Positions 42,920 to 51,451 of a stretch of DNA of 64,000 bases are shown piece by piece; positions within the stretch are counted from its first letter, which is position 1, and every line of letters starts with the position of its first letter. The position numbers were made by a program, and so were the translations under genes. The notes below the pieces were generated by a model. The model did not search any database. It was not told the origin of the DNA and was given only the letters and a program-made list of their open reading frames with translations. The stretch is from Taibaiella chishuiensis (GTDB lineage: Bacteria > Bacteroidota > Bacteroidia > Chitinophagales > Chitinophagaceae), in the NCBI RefSeq assembly GCF_003014535.1, contig NZ_PYGD01000002.1, positions 1-64,000 on the forward strand, given 5' to 3'.

Positions 42920-45900
42920 ATGTTTAAAAAATTCATTGAACGACCGGTACTGGCAACGGTGATCTCTATCTTACTCGTTATTTTAGGGATACTGGGTCTT
43001 ACTCGGTTGCCCCTACAGAAGTTCCCGGATATTGCGCCGCCTGCCGTACAGGTTACCGCGTTGTATCCCGGCGCCAACGCGGAAACCGTATTGCGTTCCG
43101 TAGCGCCATCACTCGAAGAATCGATCAACGGTGTGGAGAACATGAGTTATATGAGCTCTACGGCCAGTAACGACGGTTCGCTGGTGATTACCGTATATTT
43201 TAAATTGGGTACCGACCCCGACCAGGCTGCGGTAAACGTACAGAACAGGGTAGCCCAGGCTACTTCCCAGCTGCCCGCAGAAGTAGTACAGGCGGGTATT
43301 TCGACCGCCAAGCAACAAAACAGCCTGATCATGGTACTCGATCTTTACAGTGAAGATGCCAAGACCTACGACCAGACTTTCCTGGCCAACTATGCGCAGA
43401 TCAATATCATACCCGAGATCAAAAGGATACCCGGTGTAGGCCAGGCCCTCATCTTCGGCGGTAGTAAAGACTACTCGATGCGTGTATGGCTGAACCCCAC
43501 GCAGATGGCGGCTTACAACCTTACCCCCAAAGAGGTGATGGCTTCGATACAGGATAAAAGCCTCGAGGCTGCGCCCGGTAAGTTTGGGGAGAGCAGCACC
43601 GAAGCTTTTGAATATGTGATCAAGTATAAAGGCAAACTGAACAAACCGGAAGACTATGAAAATATCGTGATCCGTTCGAACGCTGATGGTTCTATGCTGC
43701 GGCTTAAAGATGTGGCCCGTATCGAACTCGGTTCTTACACCTATGGTAACTATACCCGCGTGGATGGTAAGCCGGGTATCAATATCGCGATGTTCCAGCT
43801 GGCCGGCTCCAACTCCAACGAGATCCAGATCGCAGCCGCCAAATTGATGGATAAAGTGGCTAAAGATTTTCCGAAAGGCGTTAAGTACCTGAAGCTGTAC
43901 AATACCAAAGATACCCTGGATCAGAGTATCGACCAGGTAAAACATACCCTGTTCGAAGCCTTTATCCTGGTGTTTATCGTAGTGTTCCTCTTCCTGCAGG
44001 ACTTCCGTTCTACGCTGATCCCGGCCATCGCCGTGCCGGTAGCGATCCTGGGTACCTTCTTCTTTATGTCGCTGCTGGGCTTCTCCATCAACCTGCTTAC
44101 GCTGTTTGCCCTGGTACTGGCTATCGGTATCGTAGTGGATGATGCCATCGTGGTGGTGGAAGCGGTGCATGCCAAGATGGAACACCGGCACCTGCCGCCG
44201 CGCGCAGCAACGATCTCGGCTATGAGCGAGATTACCGGTGCGATCATTTCGATCACCCTGGTAATGTCGGCCGTGTTCCTGCCGGTTGGTTTTATGGAAG
44301 GTTCTACCGGTGTATTCTACCGCCAGTTTGCCTTTACCATGGCCATCGCGATCATTATCTCGGCCGTCAACGCCCTTACGCTGAGTCCCGCACTGGCTGC
44401 GCTTTTCCTTAAGGAGCATGCCGCTGTAGACGCTAATGGTGTGGTGCGTAAGAAGACGTTTAAAGAGAAGTTCTTTGCCGGTTTTAACTCCGGTTTCGAC
44501 AGGCTTACGAATAAATATATCAATAGTGTCCGCTTCCTGATCAAACATAAATGGGCCAGTATGGCCGGCCTGGCGCTGGTGCTGGTTACCACGGTGTATA
44601 TGGTGAAGAAAACGCCATCCGGCTTTATCCCTTCCGAAGACCAGGGCTTTATCGCGGTATCGATGTCGATGCCTGCAGGCGCCTCGCTCGAAAGGACTAC
44701 CGAAGTTATGAAACAGGTAGAGGAAGTACTGCGGCCGATCGAAGCCAACAGGACCCTGATGGGCCTCTCCGGTTTCAATATGCTTACCCAGTCTTCCAGC
44801 CCTTCTTCCGGTGTGGCCTTCCTTAACCTGAAGCATGCCAAGGACCGCGGTAAGATCAAAGACATCAATGCCATTATGGACGAGGTAAGGCAACGCCTGT
44901 CGGTGATCAAGGATGCCAACTTCTTTGTCTTTACTTTCCCGACCGTACCGGGCTTCAGCAACGTAGACGGTTTGGATATCGTACTGCAGGATAAGAGCGG
45001 CGGCGCACTGGATAAGTTCAGTGGTATTGCCAACAACTTTATCGGCGAACTGATGAAGCGCAAGGAGATCGCTGTAGCGTTTACCGCCTTCAAGGCCGAT
45101 TACCCGCAGCTGGAAATGGAAGTGGACAATGAAAAAGCAGAGCAGCTGGGCGTAAGTGTGAGGGATATCATGCAGACCATGCAGGCTTATTTCGGTAGTG
45201 CCCAGGCTTCGGACTTCAACCGTTTCGGCAAGTATTACCGGGTAATGGTGCAGGCCGATAAGGTAAGCCGTGCCACACCCGAATCTATGGAAGGTATCTA
45301 TGTGAAGAATAAGACCGGGGCAATGGTGCCGGTAAGTACCCTGGTAAAAATGAAAAGGGTATATGGTCCGGAAACGGCTTCCCGGTACAACCTCTTCAAC
45401 TCGATCAGTGTGAGCGCAATTGCCAAGCCGGGCTTCAGTTCGGGCGATGCCATCAAAGCAGTAGAAGAAGTAGCGGCGCAGCACCTGCCTTCCGGTTATG
45501 GTTTCGAGTTTTCGGGTATGACCAAGGAAGAGATTACTTCAGGCGGTCAGTCGGTGGTGATCTTCGCACTCTGTCTGTTGTTTGTATACTTCCTGCTGGC
45601 AGCGCAATACGAAAGTTATATCCTGCCTATCGCCGTTATTCTTTCCATACCTACCGGTATATTCGGTGTATTCGCCGCTATCGGTTTGAAAGGTATCGAG
45701 AACAATATCTATGTGCAGGTAGCGTTGGTGATGCTGATCGGTTTGCTGGCCAAGAATGCGATCCTGATCATAGAGTTTGCAGTACAACGGCGCAGGGCGG
45801 GTAAGAGCCTGCTGGCTGCGGCGCTCGAAGCTGCCAAACTCAGGCTGCGCCCGATCATTATGACCTCGCTTGCCTTCGTGGTGGGTATGGTGCCGATGAT

Positions 45901-46120
45901 GAGCGACAACGGTCCGTCGGCTATGGGTAACCACTCGATCAGTATCGGCGCCGCCGGTGGTATGATCAGCGGTGTCGTGCTCGGTCTCTTTATCATCCCA
46001 GTTTTATTTATCCTATTCCAGTACCTGCAGGAAAAAGTATCGGGTAAACCGGTAGGCGTCCTGCATCACGAACAAGAAGAAAAATTAAATGCCAAAGAAC
46101 ATGAACCAGTCTATCAATAA
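42920..46120 (+). CDS. RND multidrug efflux transporter permease (AcrB/HAE1 family)
   Basis: 1066 residues, full length for the HAE1 class. The N-terminal MFKKFIERPVLATVISILL is the conserved first helix. The proton-relay aspartates lie in LAIGIVVDDAIVVVEAVH in the fourth helix region. Two large periplasmic loops (about 40-330 and 560-870) and 12 transmembrane helices follow the family pattern. It uses the proton gradient to export drugs, detergents or other lipophilic compounds from the periplasm. The stop overlaps the downstream outer-membrane factor gene by 32 bp, indicating translational coupling. Controlled by the TetR protein at 40722. Confidence 0.97.
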   Translation: MFKKFIERPVLATVISILLVILGILGLTRLPLQKFPDIAPPAVQVTALYPGANAETVLRSVAPSLEESINGVENMSYMSSTASNDGSLVITVYFKLGTDPDQAAVNVQNRVAQATSQLPAEVVQAGISTAKQQNSLIMVLDLYSEDAKTYDQTFLANYAQINIIPEIKRIPGVGQALIFGGSKDYSMRVWLNPTQMAAYNLTPKEVMASIQDKSLEAAPGKFGESSTEAFEYVIKYKGKLNKPEDYENIVIRSNADGSMLRLKDVARIELGSYTYGNYTRVDGKPGINIAMFQLAGSNSNEIQIAAAKLMDKVAKDFPKGVKYLKLYNTKDTLDQSIDQVKHTLFEAFILVFIVVFLFLQDFRSTLIPAIAVPVAILGTFFFMSLLGFSINLLTLFALVLAIGIVVDDAIVVVEAVHAKMEHRHLPPRAATISAMSEITGAIISITLVMSAVFLPVGFMEGSTGVFYRQFAFTMAIAIIISAVNALTLSPALAALFLKEHAAVDANGVVRKKTFKEKFFAGFNSGFDRLTNKYINSVRFLIKHKWASMAGLALVLVTTVYMVKKTPSGFIPSEDQGFIAVSMSMPAGASLERTTEVMKQVEEVLRPIEANRTLMGLSGFNMLTQSSSPSSGVAFLNLKHAKDRGKIKDINAIMDEVRQRLSVIKDANFFVFTFPTVPGFSNVDGLDIVLQDKSGGALDKFSGIANNFIGELMKRKEIAVAFTAFKADYPQLEMEVDNEKAEQLGVSVRDIMQTMQAYFGSAQASDFNRFGKYYRVMVQADKVSRATPESMEGIYVKNKTGAMVPVSTLVKMKRVYGPETASRYNLFNSISVSAIAKPGFSSGDAIKAVEEVAAQHLPSGYGFEFSGMTKEEITSGGQSVVIFALCLLFVYFLLAAQYESYILPIAVILSIPTGIFGVFAAIGLKGIENNIYVQVALVMLIGLLAKNAILIIEFAVQRRRAGKSLLAAALEAAKLRLRPIIMTSLAFVVGMVPMMSDNGPSAMGNHSISIGAAGGMISGVVLGLFIIPVLFILFQYLQEKVSGKPVGVLHHEQEEKLNAKEHEPVYQ

Positions 46121-47516
46121 ATATTTTTTCATCCTCGCCCTGGTATTCCTGAGTGCCTGTAAGGTATCGAAAGATGTGGCAACACCGGATACCGGTTTGC
46201 CCGTAACCTTCCGGAATGCAGGCCAGGCCACCGATTCCGCGGGTATTGCCGATCTGCCCTGGCAAAGCTTCTTTACCGACGCTACCCTGAAACAACTGAT
46301 CGGTAAGGCGCTGGAACAGAATTACGATATGCAGCTGGCGCTTAAAAATATAGAAGCCGCGCAATTGCAACTGAAGCAAACGAAATGGGGTTATGTGCCG
46401 GATGCCCGTATACAAGCGGGCGCCAGCACATCGAGGCCCTCCGATAACAGCCTTAACGGGCTGAGCCTCGGACAGTTTCTCGGTACCCGGCATATCGAAG
46501 ATTATTCGGCCAGCCTGGTACTGTCCTGGGAAGCCGATATCTGGGGTAAGATCCGTAACCAGCAAAAGGCCGCGCTTGCCGCTTACCTGCAGACCGGCGA
46601 AGCCCGTAAGCTGGTGCAGACCGATATCGTAGCCGGCGTATCCAAAGGGTATTACAACCTGCTGATGCTGGATGCCCAGCTGGACGTGGCCCGCAGGAAC
46701 CTGGCACTCAACGACAGCACACTGCGTATGATCCGCCTGCAGTTCGATGCCGGACAAGTTACCTCGCTGGCCGTACAACAGGCCGAAGCCCAGCGGCTGG
46801 AAGCCGCACAATTGGTACCCCAGTTCGAGCAAAACATCACCATCCAGGAAAATGCCCTGAGCATCCTGGCCGGCGAACTGCCTGCGGAACTGAAACACAG
46901 CTCAGGTTTGCAAAATGTAGCGTTTCCCGAAAACCCGGGTACCGGCTTGCCTTCTGCCTTGCTGAGCCGCAGGCCGGATGTGCGCAGCACAGAGCTGCAG
47001 CTCGATATTGCCAATGCCCGTGTGGGCATCGCCAAAGCCAATATGTATCCTACGCTGAGCATTACCGCAAACGGTGGTGTCAATGCCTTTAAGGCCAGCA
47101 ACTGGTTCAATATACCGGCTTCTTTATTTGGTACCGTGGCCGGGAACCTTGCCCAGCCGCTGATCCAGAAAAAGCAATTGCGTACGCAGTACCAGTTGGC
47201 AGGTGTAGAGCGCGAAAAGGCGGTATTACAGTTCCGCCAGTCCGTGCTCGCTGCGGTGGGCGAGGTGTCTGATGCCCTGGTGAAAATAGACAAACTTAAA
47301 TCGCAATATGCGATCGCGAATGCAAGGGTAGCCACCCTGCAGCAGGCAATATCCAATGCCAGCCTGTTGTTCCAGAATGGTATGGCTACCTATCTCGAGG
47401 TAATCACCGCACAGGGTAATGTGCTGAAGAGCGAGCTCGAGATCAGCATGCTGAAAAGAGACCAGCTCAATGCCGTAGTCGATCTGTACCGTTCGCTCGG
47501 CGGCGGCTGGAAATAA
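46089..47516 (+). CDS. TolC/NodT-type outer-membrane factor lipoprotein
   Basis: 475 residues; the in-frame ATG at 46101 is an equally good start. The signal and lipobox are ILALVFLSACKVS. Two outer-membrane-efflux-protein repeats follow: LPWQSFFTDATLKQLIGKAL with QNYDMQLALKNIEAAQLQL in the first, and LPSALLSRRPDVRSTELQL, the NodT-class signature, before the second. It forms the trimeric channel of the tripartite pump in the outer membrane. It overlaps the pump gene and is followed after 17 bp by a cupin gene. Confidence 0.95.
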   Translation: MPKNMNQSINKYFFILALVFLSACKVSKDVATPDTGLPVTFRNAGQATDSAGIADLPWQSFFTDATLKQLIGKALEQNYDMQLALKNIEAAQLQLKQTKWGYVPDARIQAGASTSRPSDNSLNGLSLGQFLGTRHIEDYSASLVLSWEADIWGKIRNQQKAALAAYLQTGEARKLVQTDIVAGVSKGYYNLLMLDAQLDVARRNLALNDSTLRMIRLQFDAGQVTSLAVQQAEAQRLEAAQLVPQFEQNITIQENALSILAGELPAELKHSSGLQNVAFPENPGTGLPSALLSRRPDVRSTELQLDIANARVGIAKANMYPTLSITANGGVNAFKASNWFNIPASLFGTVAGNLAQPLIQKKQLRTQYQLAGVEREKAVLQFRQSVLAAVGEVSDALVKIDKLKSQYAIANARVATLQQAISNASLLFQNGMATYLEVITAQGNVLKSELEISMLKRDQLNAVVDLYRSLGGGWK

Positions 47517-47533
47517 TCACCGTTAAAACAGAA

Positions 47534-48067
47534 ATGACCATGATCCCGGATAATCCAACTTTACCGGTACCCCTGGCCGGTTTCAGAACGAAAACTGATG
47601 AACAGAACAGGGAATATGCGGAGGTGATCGCAACCTTGCCACAATATGCTTCAGAGAAAGCGCTGCATACTTATCCTTTGCAGACGGCCTGTATCGAAGC
47701 TATAGACGGGACGCTGGGTATTATGTTGCCCGACCGGCGGGTCGTGATCCGTCCCGGGCAGCGTTTCCAGATCCCTCCCAATACGAGTCATGCTTTTTAT
47801 AATGCAGACGAAACGGAAGTTAAATTCCGAGAAATGCTGAAACCCGCGCTGCATACGCCCTGGCTGTTCGACGAGATCAGCGCTGCGGCGAAGCGTAACC
47901 GCCCGGGTATTGTTGCCTTTTTTGAAAAAGCTTATATCCTGAGCCAGGTTAAAAGCGAATATTACCAATCGGGGATCCCTGTTTTTATCCAGAAACATAT
48001 CTATCCCGTATTGGCCCGTGTCGGCAAATTGTTGGGCTGGGTGCGTCACGTTGCTCCCCGTTTTTAA
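47534..48067 (+). CDS. Cupin-like protein, last gene of the efflux operon
   Basis: 177 residues. A single cupin barrel lies at about 40-105: KALHTYPLQTACIEAIDGTLGIML, then VIRPGQRFQIPPNTSHAFYNADETEV. It has the cupin-2 glycine turn and one histidine (TSHAF), but the usual HxH metal pair is incomplete. The C-terminal about 70 residues are helical (KHIYPVLARVGKLLG). There is no signal peptide. The 17-bp gap to the outer-membrane-factor gene and the terminator after it place it in the efflux operon; it might bind or modify a pump substrate. Confidence 0.75.
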   Translation: MTMIPDNPTLPVPLAGFRTKTDEQNREYAEVIATLPQYASEKALHTYPLQTACIEAIDGTLGIMLPDRRVVIRPGQRFQIPPNTSHAFYNADETEVKFREMLKPALHTPWLFDEISAAAKRNRPGIVAFFEKAYILSQVKSEYYQSGIPVFIQKHIYPVLARVGKLLGWVRHVAPRF

Positions 48068-48097
48068 CTTTGCATATTGGTTTTGTTTTTTTTGCGC

Positions 48098-48133
48098 AAG
48101 CCGGTCCTGTTCCCAGGACCGGCTTATTTTTTT
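48098..48133 (+). terminator. Efflux-operon terminator
   Basis: A 12-bp perfect stem, AAGCCGGTCCTG with CAGGACCGGCTT, loop TTCC, then ATTTTTTT, 30 bp after the cupin stop. Confidence 0.9.
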
Positions 48134-48206
48134 ACCTTATCGCCATCGGCTTATAGCAGGCCGGGCATCAGCGCTTGCGCTGTTTCCCTTTGTGGAGACT
48201 TTGCCC

Positions 48207-48435
48207 TTGTTGGTGTTCCGCCTTTGTTGGTGTATCGCCTTTGTTGGTGTTTTCACCAACAAAAGGGGAGCCTTGCTCATTATATGAACCAGGCCTTACC
48301 AGCTTCACCCAGGTTAATCCCTCATTTATAATCTCCGCCTTTGTTGGTATTGTCACCAACAAAAAGGGAGCCTGGTCCGTTGTATGAACCAGGCGCTACC
48401 TGCTCCCCTCAGGTTAGTCCCCCATTTGGTTTATT
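48207..48435. repeat. Tandem hairpin repeats (17-bp units, then two 100-bp units)
   Basis: TTGTTGGTG occurs at 48207, 48224 and 48241 (period 17). From about 48236 two copies of a 100-bp unit follow. Each opens with CGCCTTTGTTGGTR, faces an inverted ACCAACAAA (near 48254-48263 and 48355-48363), and then shares GGAGCCTKG, ATGAACCAGGC, CAGGTTARTCCC and CATTT. Copy 1 forms a 10-bp stem with a TTTT loop; copy 2 a 9-bp stem. A second stem, GCCTGGT/ACCAGGC (48370-48394), is perfect in copy 2. It lies between convergent operons and contains no gene. Confidence 0.75.
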
Positions 48436-48440
48436 TTGAT

Positions 48441-49925
48441 TTACACCTCCTGCGTTGCTTCAACAGGATGCGCTGCAGCAGGGTCTTCCAGCTCCTGCCG
48501 TAACTTACTGTGCCGTTTGCCATAGCCGAAATAGATCGCGAAACCAATGGCCAGCCATACCGCCAGCCGTAACCAGGTACCGGCCGGCAGCGAGACCATC
48601 ATCACCAGGCAGGTACCGATACCGAGCAGGGGCACTACCGGTACAAAGGGCGTTTTAAAAGGTCTTGGCGTATCCGGCGCTTTTTTACGCAGGATCAACA
48701 CACCCAGGCAGACCATTACAAAGGCCAGCAGGGTACCGATACTCGTCATTTCCCCCACGACGCTGATGGGTACGAAACCCGCGAACAGGCTGATGAACAT
48801 ACACAACAGGATATTCGAAGTAGCCGGTGTGCGGAACTTCGGATGCAGTTTAGAAAATACATCGGGTAGTAAGCCGTCGCGGCTCATGGCATAGAATACC
48901 CGCGACTGGCCCAGCAGATCGACCAGGATCACCGAAGTATAACCGATCAGGATCGCCAGGATTACGGCGTAACCCAGCCACAGGTAAGGCGTCTGCGCGA
49001 TAGCAACAGCCACCGGCGCTGCATTGTTTTTAAACGATGTATAATGTGCCAGGCCGGTCATTACATAACTGAACAGTACAAACAATAAAGTACAGATCAC
49101 CAGCGAACCCAGGATGCCGATGGGCATATTGCGTTGCGGGTTGCGCGTTTCCTGGGCCATGGTGGCCACGATATCGAAACCGATAAAGACGAAGAACACG
49201 ACACCGGCGCCGCGTAATACGCCACTCCAGCCAAACTCGCCAAAGTGGCCGGTATTGGCCGGTATATAAGGATGGTAATTGGCCGGGTCGATATACCGCC
49301 ATCCCAGGCCGATGAAAACCAATACTACGCCTACTTTCAGCGTTACGACAATAATATTGAAAAGCGCCGAGCTGCGCGTGCCCCTGATGAGGATACCGGT
49401 AATAAGCACAATGATCAGCACGGCCGGCAGGTTGATCCAGGTCTGGATGGCCTGACCGCCTGGTCCCAATACAGTTTCAAAAGGCGAATGGGTAAGCTGC
49501 GGCGGCAGGTGTATACCCAATTGATCCAGGAACTTGACGAGGTATTGCGACCAGCTGATGCCCACGGTTGCGGCGCCTACCGAATACTCCAGGATCAGGT
49601 CCCAGCCTATGATCCAGGCAAAAAGCTCGCCCAGCGTGGCATAGGCATAGGTATAGGCGCTGCCTGCAACCGGTACCATAGCGGCAAACTCGGCATAACA
49701 TAAAGCGCTGAAGGCACAGCCCGTTGCGGCAATAAGAAAAGATAAGGTAACGGCGGGGCCCGAGTTGCCCGCCGCAGCGATACCGGTCAGCGAAAACAGC
49801 CCTGCGCCGATAATTACACCGATCCCGATCGCGACCAGGTTAATACCGCCCAGGCTTCGTTTCAGGCTGTGTTGCCCGCTCTGTCCTGCTTCCAGTTGCA
49901 GGCGTTCTATAGATTTCTTCAGCAT
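48441..49925 (-). CDS. APC-superfamily amino-acid permease (CAT-like)
   Basis: 494 residues with about 12-14 transmembrane helices. Signature: LGGINLVAIGIGVIIGAGLF in the first helix, the consensus substrate-binding GIGxxIGAG turn of APC transporters; then GPAVTLSFLIAATGCAFSAL and a FFVFIGFDIVATMAQETRNP block typical of cationic amino-acid transporter (YfnA/CAT) proteins. It imports or exchanges amino acids across the inner membrane. Its start lies 5 bp after the EamA-family stop, so both form one operon under the cysteine-rich leader described upstream. Substrate not deducible from sequence alone. Confidence 0.93.
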   Translation of the reverse strand: MLKKSIERLQLEAGQSGQHSLKRSLGGINLVAIGIGVIIGAGLFSLTGIAAAGNSGPAVTLSFLIAATGCAFSALCYAEFAAMVPVAGSAYTYAYATLGELFAWIIGWDLILEYSVGAATVGISWSQYLVKFLDQLGIHLPPQLTHSPFETVLGPGGQAIQTWINLPAVLIIVLITGILIRGTRSSALFNIIVVTLKVGVVLVFIGLGWRYIDPANYHPYIPANTGHFGEFGWSGVLRGAGVVFFVFIGFDIVATMAQETRNPQRNMPIGILGSLVICTLLFVLFSYVMTGLAHYTSFKNNAAPVAVAIAQTPYLWLGYAVILAILIGYTSVILVDLLGQSRVFYAMSRDGLLPDVFSKLHPKFRTPATSNILLCMFISLFAGFVPISVVGEMTSIGTLLAFVMVCLGVLILRKKAPDTPRPFKTPFVPVVPLLGIGTCLVMMVSLPAGTWLRLAVWLAIGFAIYFGYGKRHSKLRQELEDPAAAHPVEATQEV

Positions 49926-49930
49926 AATTT

Positions 49931-50935
49931 TTAAAAGTCTACCAGGTATTTATCGCCGGAGGGTGAGGAAAAAAGCGTTCGGGATGCGCGGCGGATCTTG
50001 ACCACCAGGCGTTTGTTGATCTTGTAGGAAGCGGCATTGGTCAGCAATACGCCCGCCAGGATGACCAGCAGCCCGGCCAGTTGCAGCAGCGAAATGCTTT
50101 CGTTGAGGAACAACCAGCCCGCCAGTACCGCCACTACAGGATTGATATAGGTATGGGTACTTACGATCACCGGGTGTTTTACACTCAACAGCCAGATATA
50201 GGAAATATACGCTACGATAGATCCGAAGAATACGAGGAAAGCCAGGCCCAGCCAGGCGGATACCGGTATTGTAGCTGCCGGGAAGGCATGCCACTCGCCC
50301 CTGAAGGTGGCGATGATAAAAGAAGCCACGCCAGCTACGACCAGTTGCTGGGAGATGTTCTTGAAGGTGGAGTGGGTGGCCCGGTAATGCTTGGAATACA
50401 GGGAGCCCAGTACCCAGGAGATGGAGCTCAGGGCCAGTACAGCGAAAGCCGCTATACGCATGGTCTTGGGCGCAGCGCCACCCGCACTGTGGATGCTGTC
50501 GTTCAGGAACAGCAACAGGCCCGCAAAACCTACGATCAGCCCGGCAATGGTGCTGATATTGGAAAAATAGTTTTTCCAGTTTTTGCGGTCGATCGCGATA
50601 AACCAGAATGGCCCGGTAGCGATGGCAATAGCCGCTTCGGTAGAGGTAATATATTGTTCCCCCCAGGTTACAAGTCCTGTACCGCCCGTCAGGATGAGGA
50701 TTCCGGTAATGCCGTTTTTCTTCCAGTCGCGGAAGCTGGAGGTACGTTCGCCTTTAAGGTCGCGCCATACCAACAGGATAATACCGGCAATCAGGAAGCG
50801 CAGGCCGGAGAGGAGGAAAGGCGGAAAGCCTTTCAAACCGTAGGATATAGCGAGAAAGGTGGAGCCCCAGATAATATAAATACTTGCAAAAGCAAAGAGC
50901 AGCAAGAGTTTCGGGTGTTTTTGAATGAAGGACAT
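49931..50935 (-). CDS. EamA/DMT-family transporter
   Basis: 334 residues with ten predicted helices arranged as two EamA repeats (first half about 8-150, second about 165-305). Landmarks: FASIYIIWGSTFLAISYGL at the start, EQYITSTEAAIAIATGPFW, then STHTYINPVVAVLAGWLFLNESI, the conserved end of the second repeat. DMT members export amino acids and metabolites; the eponymous E. coli protein exports cysteine and O-acetylserine. The C-terminal about 25 residues are basic and cytoplasmic. The first gene after the tandem Cys-codon leader, it is co-transcribed with the APC permease (5-bp gap). Confidence 0.93.
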   Translation of the reverse strand: MSFIQKHPKLLLLFAFASIYIIWGSTFLAISYGLKGFPPFLLSGLRFLIAGIILLVWRDLKGERTSSFRDWKKNGITGILILTGGTGLVTWGEQYITSTEAAIAIATGPFWFIAIDRKNWKNYFSNISTIAGLIVGFAGLLLFLNDSIHSAGGAAPKTMRIAAFAVLALSSISWVLGSLYSKHYRATHSTFKNISQQLVVAGVASFIIATFRGEWHAFPAATIPVSAWLGLAFLVFFGSIVAYISYIWLLSVKHPVIVSTHTYINPVVAVLAGWLFLNESISLLQLAGLLVILAGVLLTNAASYKINKRLVVKIRRASRTLFSSPSGDKYLVDF

Positions 50936-50996
50936 TTTTTTTATTTTTTTTGTTTAAACATTGGAAACGAAACGGTCATGAAGACCGGTAATGTAG

Positions 50997-51027
50997 AAGC
51001 CCCGCTACACCAGGTGCAGCAGGGCTT
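50997..51027 (-). promoter_or_regulatory. Third leader hairpin (no U-tract)
   Basis: On the minus strand AAGCCCTGCT pairs with AGCGGGGCTT (10 bp, one G-U), and the loop can form a short CAC/GTG extension. It follows micro-ORF 3 and lies 62 bp before the EamA-family start. Without a U-run it is not a standard terminator; it may be a decayed or translational control element. Confidence 0.5.
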
Positions 51028-51062
51028 ACAGCGGTCTGTATACAGACTTATACGCACTGGTG

Positions 51063-51113
51063 CTACCCCGGTGGGGAAGGCATACAACAACAAGAGCAAG
51101 AGCGGGATGACAT
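51063..51113 (-). CDS. Cysteine-rich leader peptide 3
   Basis: A 16-residue frame from the ATG at 51113: MSSRSCSCCCMPSPPG, stop TAG. Four cysteines (one TGC, three consecutive TGT). The bases around its stop (CACCAG on the minus strand) can pair with CTGGTG in the next hairpin. It is too short to be found by size-based gene calling. The recurrence of Cys runs in three adjacent micro-ORFs is the main evidence. Confidence 0.6.
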   Translation of the reverse strand: MSSRSCSCCCMPSPPG

Positions 51114-51146
51114 AAACTAAGATGTTTTTTAAAAGGGATGAAAATG

Positions 51147-51180
51147 AAAAAAGCCCCTGCGCTTGTTTTGCGGAGGGGCC
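51147..51180 (-). terminator. Leader attenuator terminator 2
   Basis: On the minus strand GCCCCT and CGC pair with GCG and AGGGGC around one G-G (plus-strand notation) mismatch, loop of seven, followed by six T. It lies 22 nt after the stop of leader peptide 2. The 5' arm can alternatively pair with GAGGG inside leader 2. Confidence 0.75.
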
Positions 51181-51201
51181 GGTAGAATGGTTGTACAACA
51201 T

Positions 51202-51258
51202 TTACAGGTATACGCTTCCGCAACAGCCCTCAGGGCTGCAACAACACATGGAACACAT
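51202..51258 (-). CDS. Cysteine-rich leader peptide 2
   Basis: An 18-residue frame from the ATG at 51258: MCSMCCCSPEGCCGSVYL, stop TAA; an internal ATG at 51249 would begin at MCCCSPEG. Six cysteines, including runs of three and two. The codons for CSPEGC form a hairpin of their own (CAGCCC/GGGCTG, 51224-51238), as in classical leader-peptide attenuators where a stalled ribosome decides which stem forms. Confidence 0.7.
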   Translation of the reverse strand: MCSMCCCSPEGCCGSVYL

Positions 51259-51301
51259 TATAGAAAGCGACCGGTACATAAAAGGTAAAAGAAAAGGGGA
51301 T

Positions 51302-51328
51302 AAAAAAAGCCTTCCGGTTAAGAAGGCT
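51302..51328 (-). terminator. Leader attenuator terminator 1
   Basis: On the minus strand AGCCTTC pairs with GAAGGCT (7 bp, 7-nt loop), then a run of seven T. It starts 30 nt after the stop of leader peptide 1. Its 5' arm AGCCTT is also fully complementary to AAGGCT inside leader 1 (51367-51372), giving a mutually exclusive antiterminator. Confidence 0.75.
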
Positions 51329-51357
51329 GTCAGTATTGTTATTTACGGGGAGTAATA

Positions 51358-51399
51358 TCAGCACATAGCCTTTGGGATACAACAACAGGTACAACACAT
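51358..51399 (-). CDS. Cysteine-rich leader peptide 1
   Basis: A 13-residue frame from the ATG at 51399: MCCTCCCIPKAMC, stop TGA. Six cysteines among 13 residues; five fall within codons 2-7, all TGT. It lies about 50 nt downstream of a promoter-like sequence and directly before terminator 1. A ribosome waiting for Cys-tRNA at codons 2-3 would leave AAGGCT (codons 10-11) free to sequester the terminator arm. Confidence 0.7.
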   Translation of the reverse strand: MCCTCCCIPKAMC

Positions 51400-51451
51400 G
51401 GTGTTGCCACTGGCTGAAAGGATATGGATCGTGTAGTTGTTCATTACGCTG

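Noticed and set aside
43109-45484. Long minus-strand open frame (791 codons) opposite the RND pump gene
   Set aside because: The plus strand encodes a clear AcrB-type pump; the antisense frame has His/Arg/Gly-rich composition with no domain and is a by-product of codon bias.
48207-48435. Repeats considered as a CRISPR array
   Set aside because: The spacing is uneven (17 then 100 bp), the material between is itself repeated, and no cas genes are in the window.
50997-51027. Third leader hairpin as an intrinsic terminator
   Set aside because: No U-tract follows on the minus strand; kept as a hairpin of uncertain role.
50941-51201. Longer minus-strand frame with the cluster CKPCCTWC in the leader region
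   Set aside because: The Cys cluster falls inside hairpin 3 and in a different frame from the micro-ORFs; the hairpin explains its composition. No start context supports translation.
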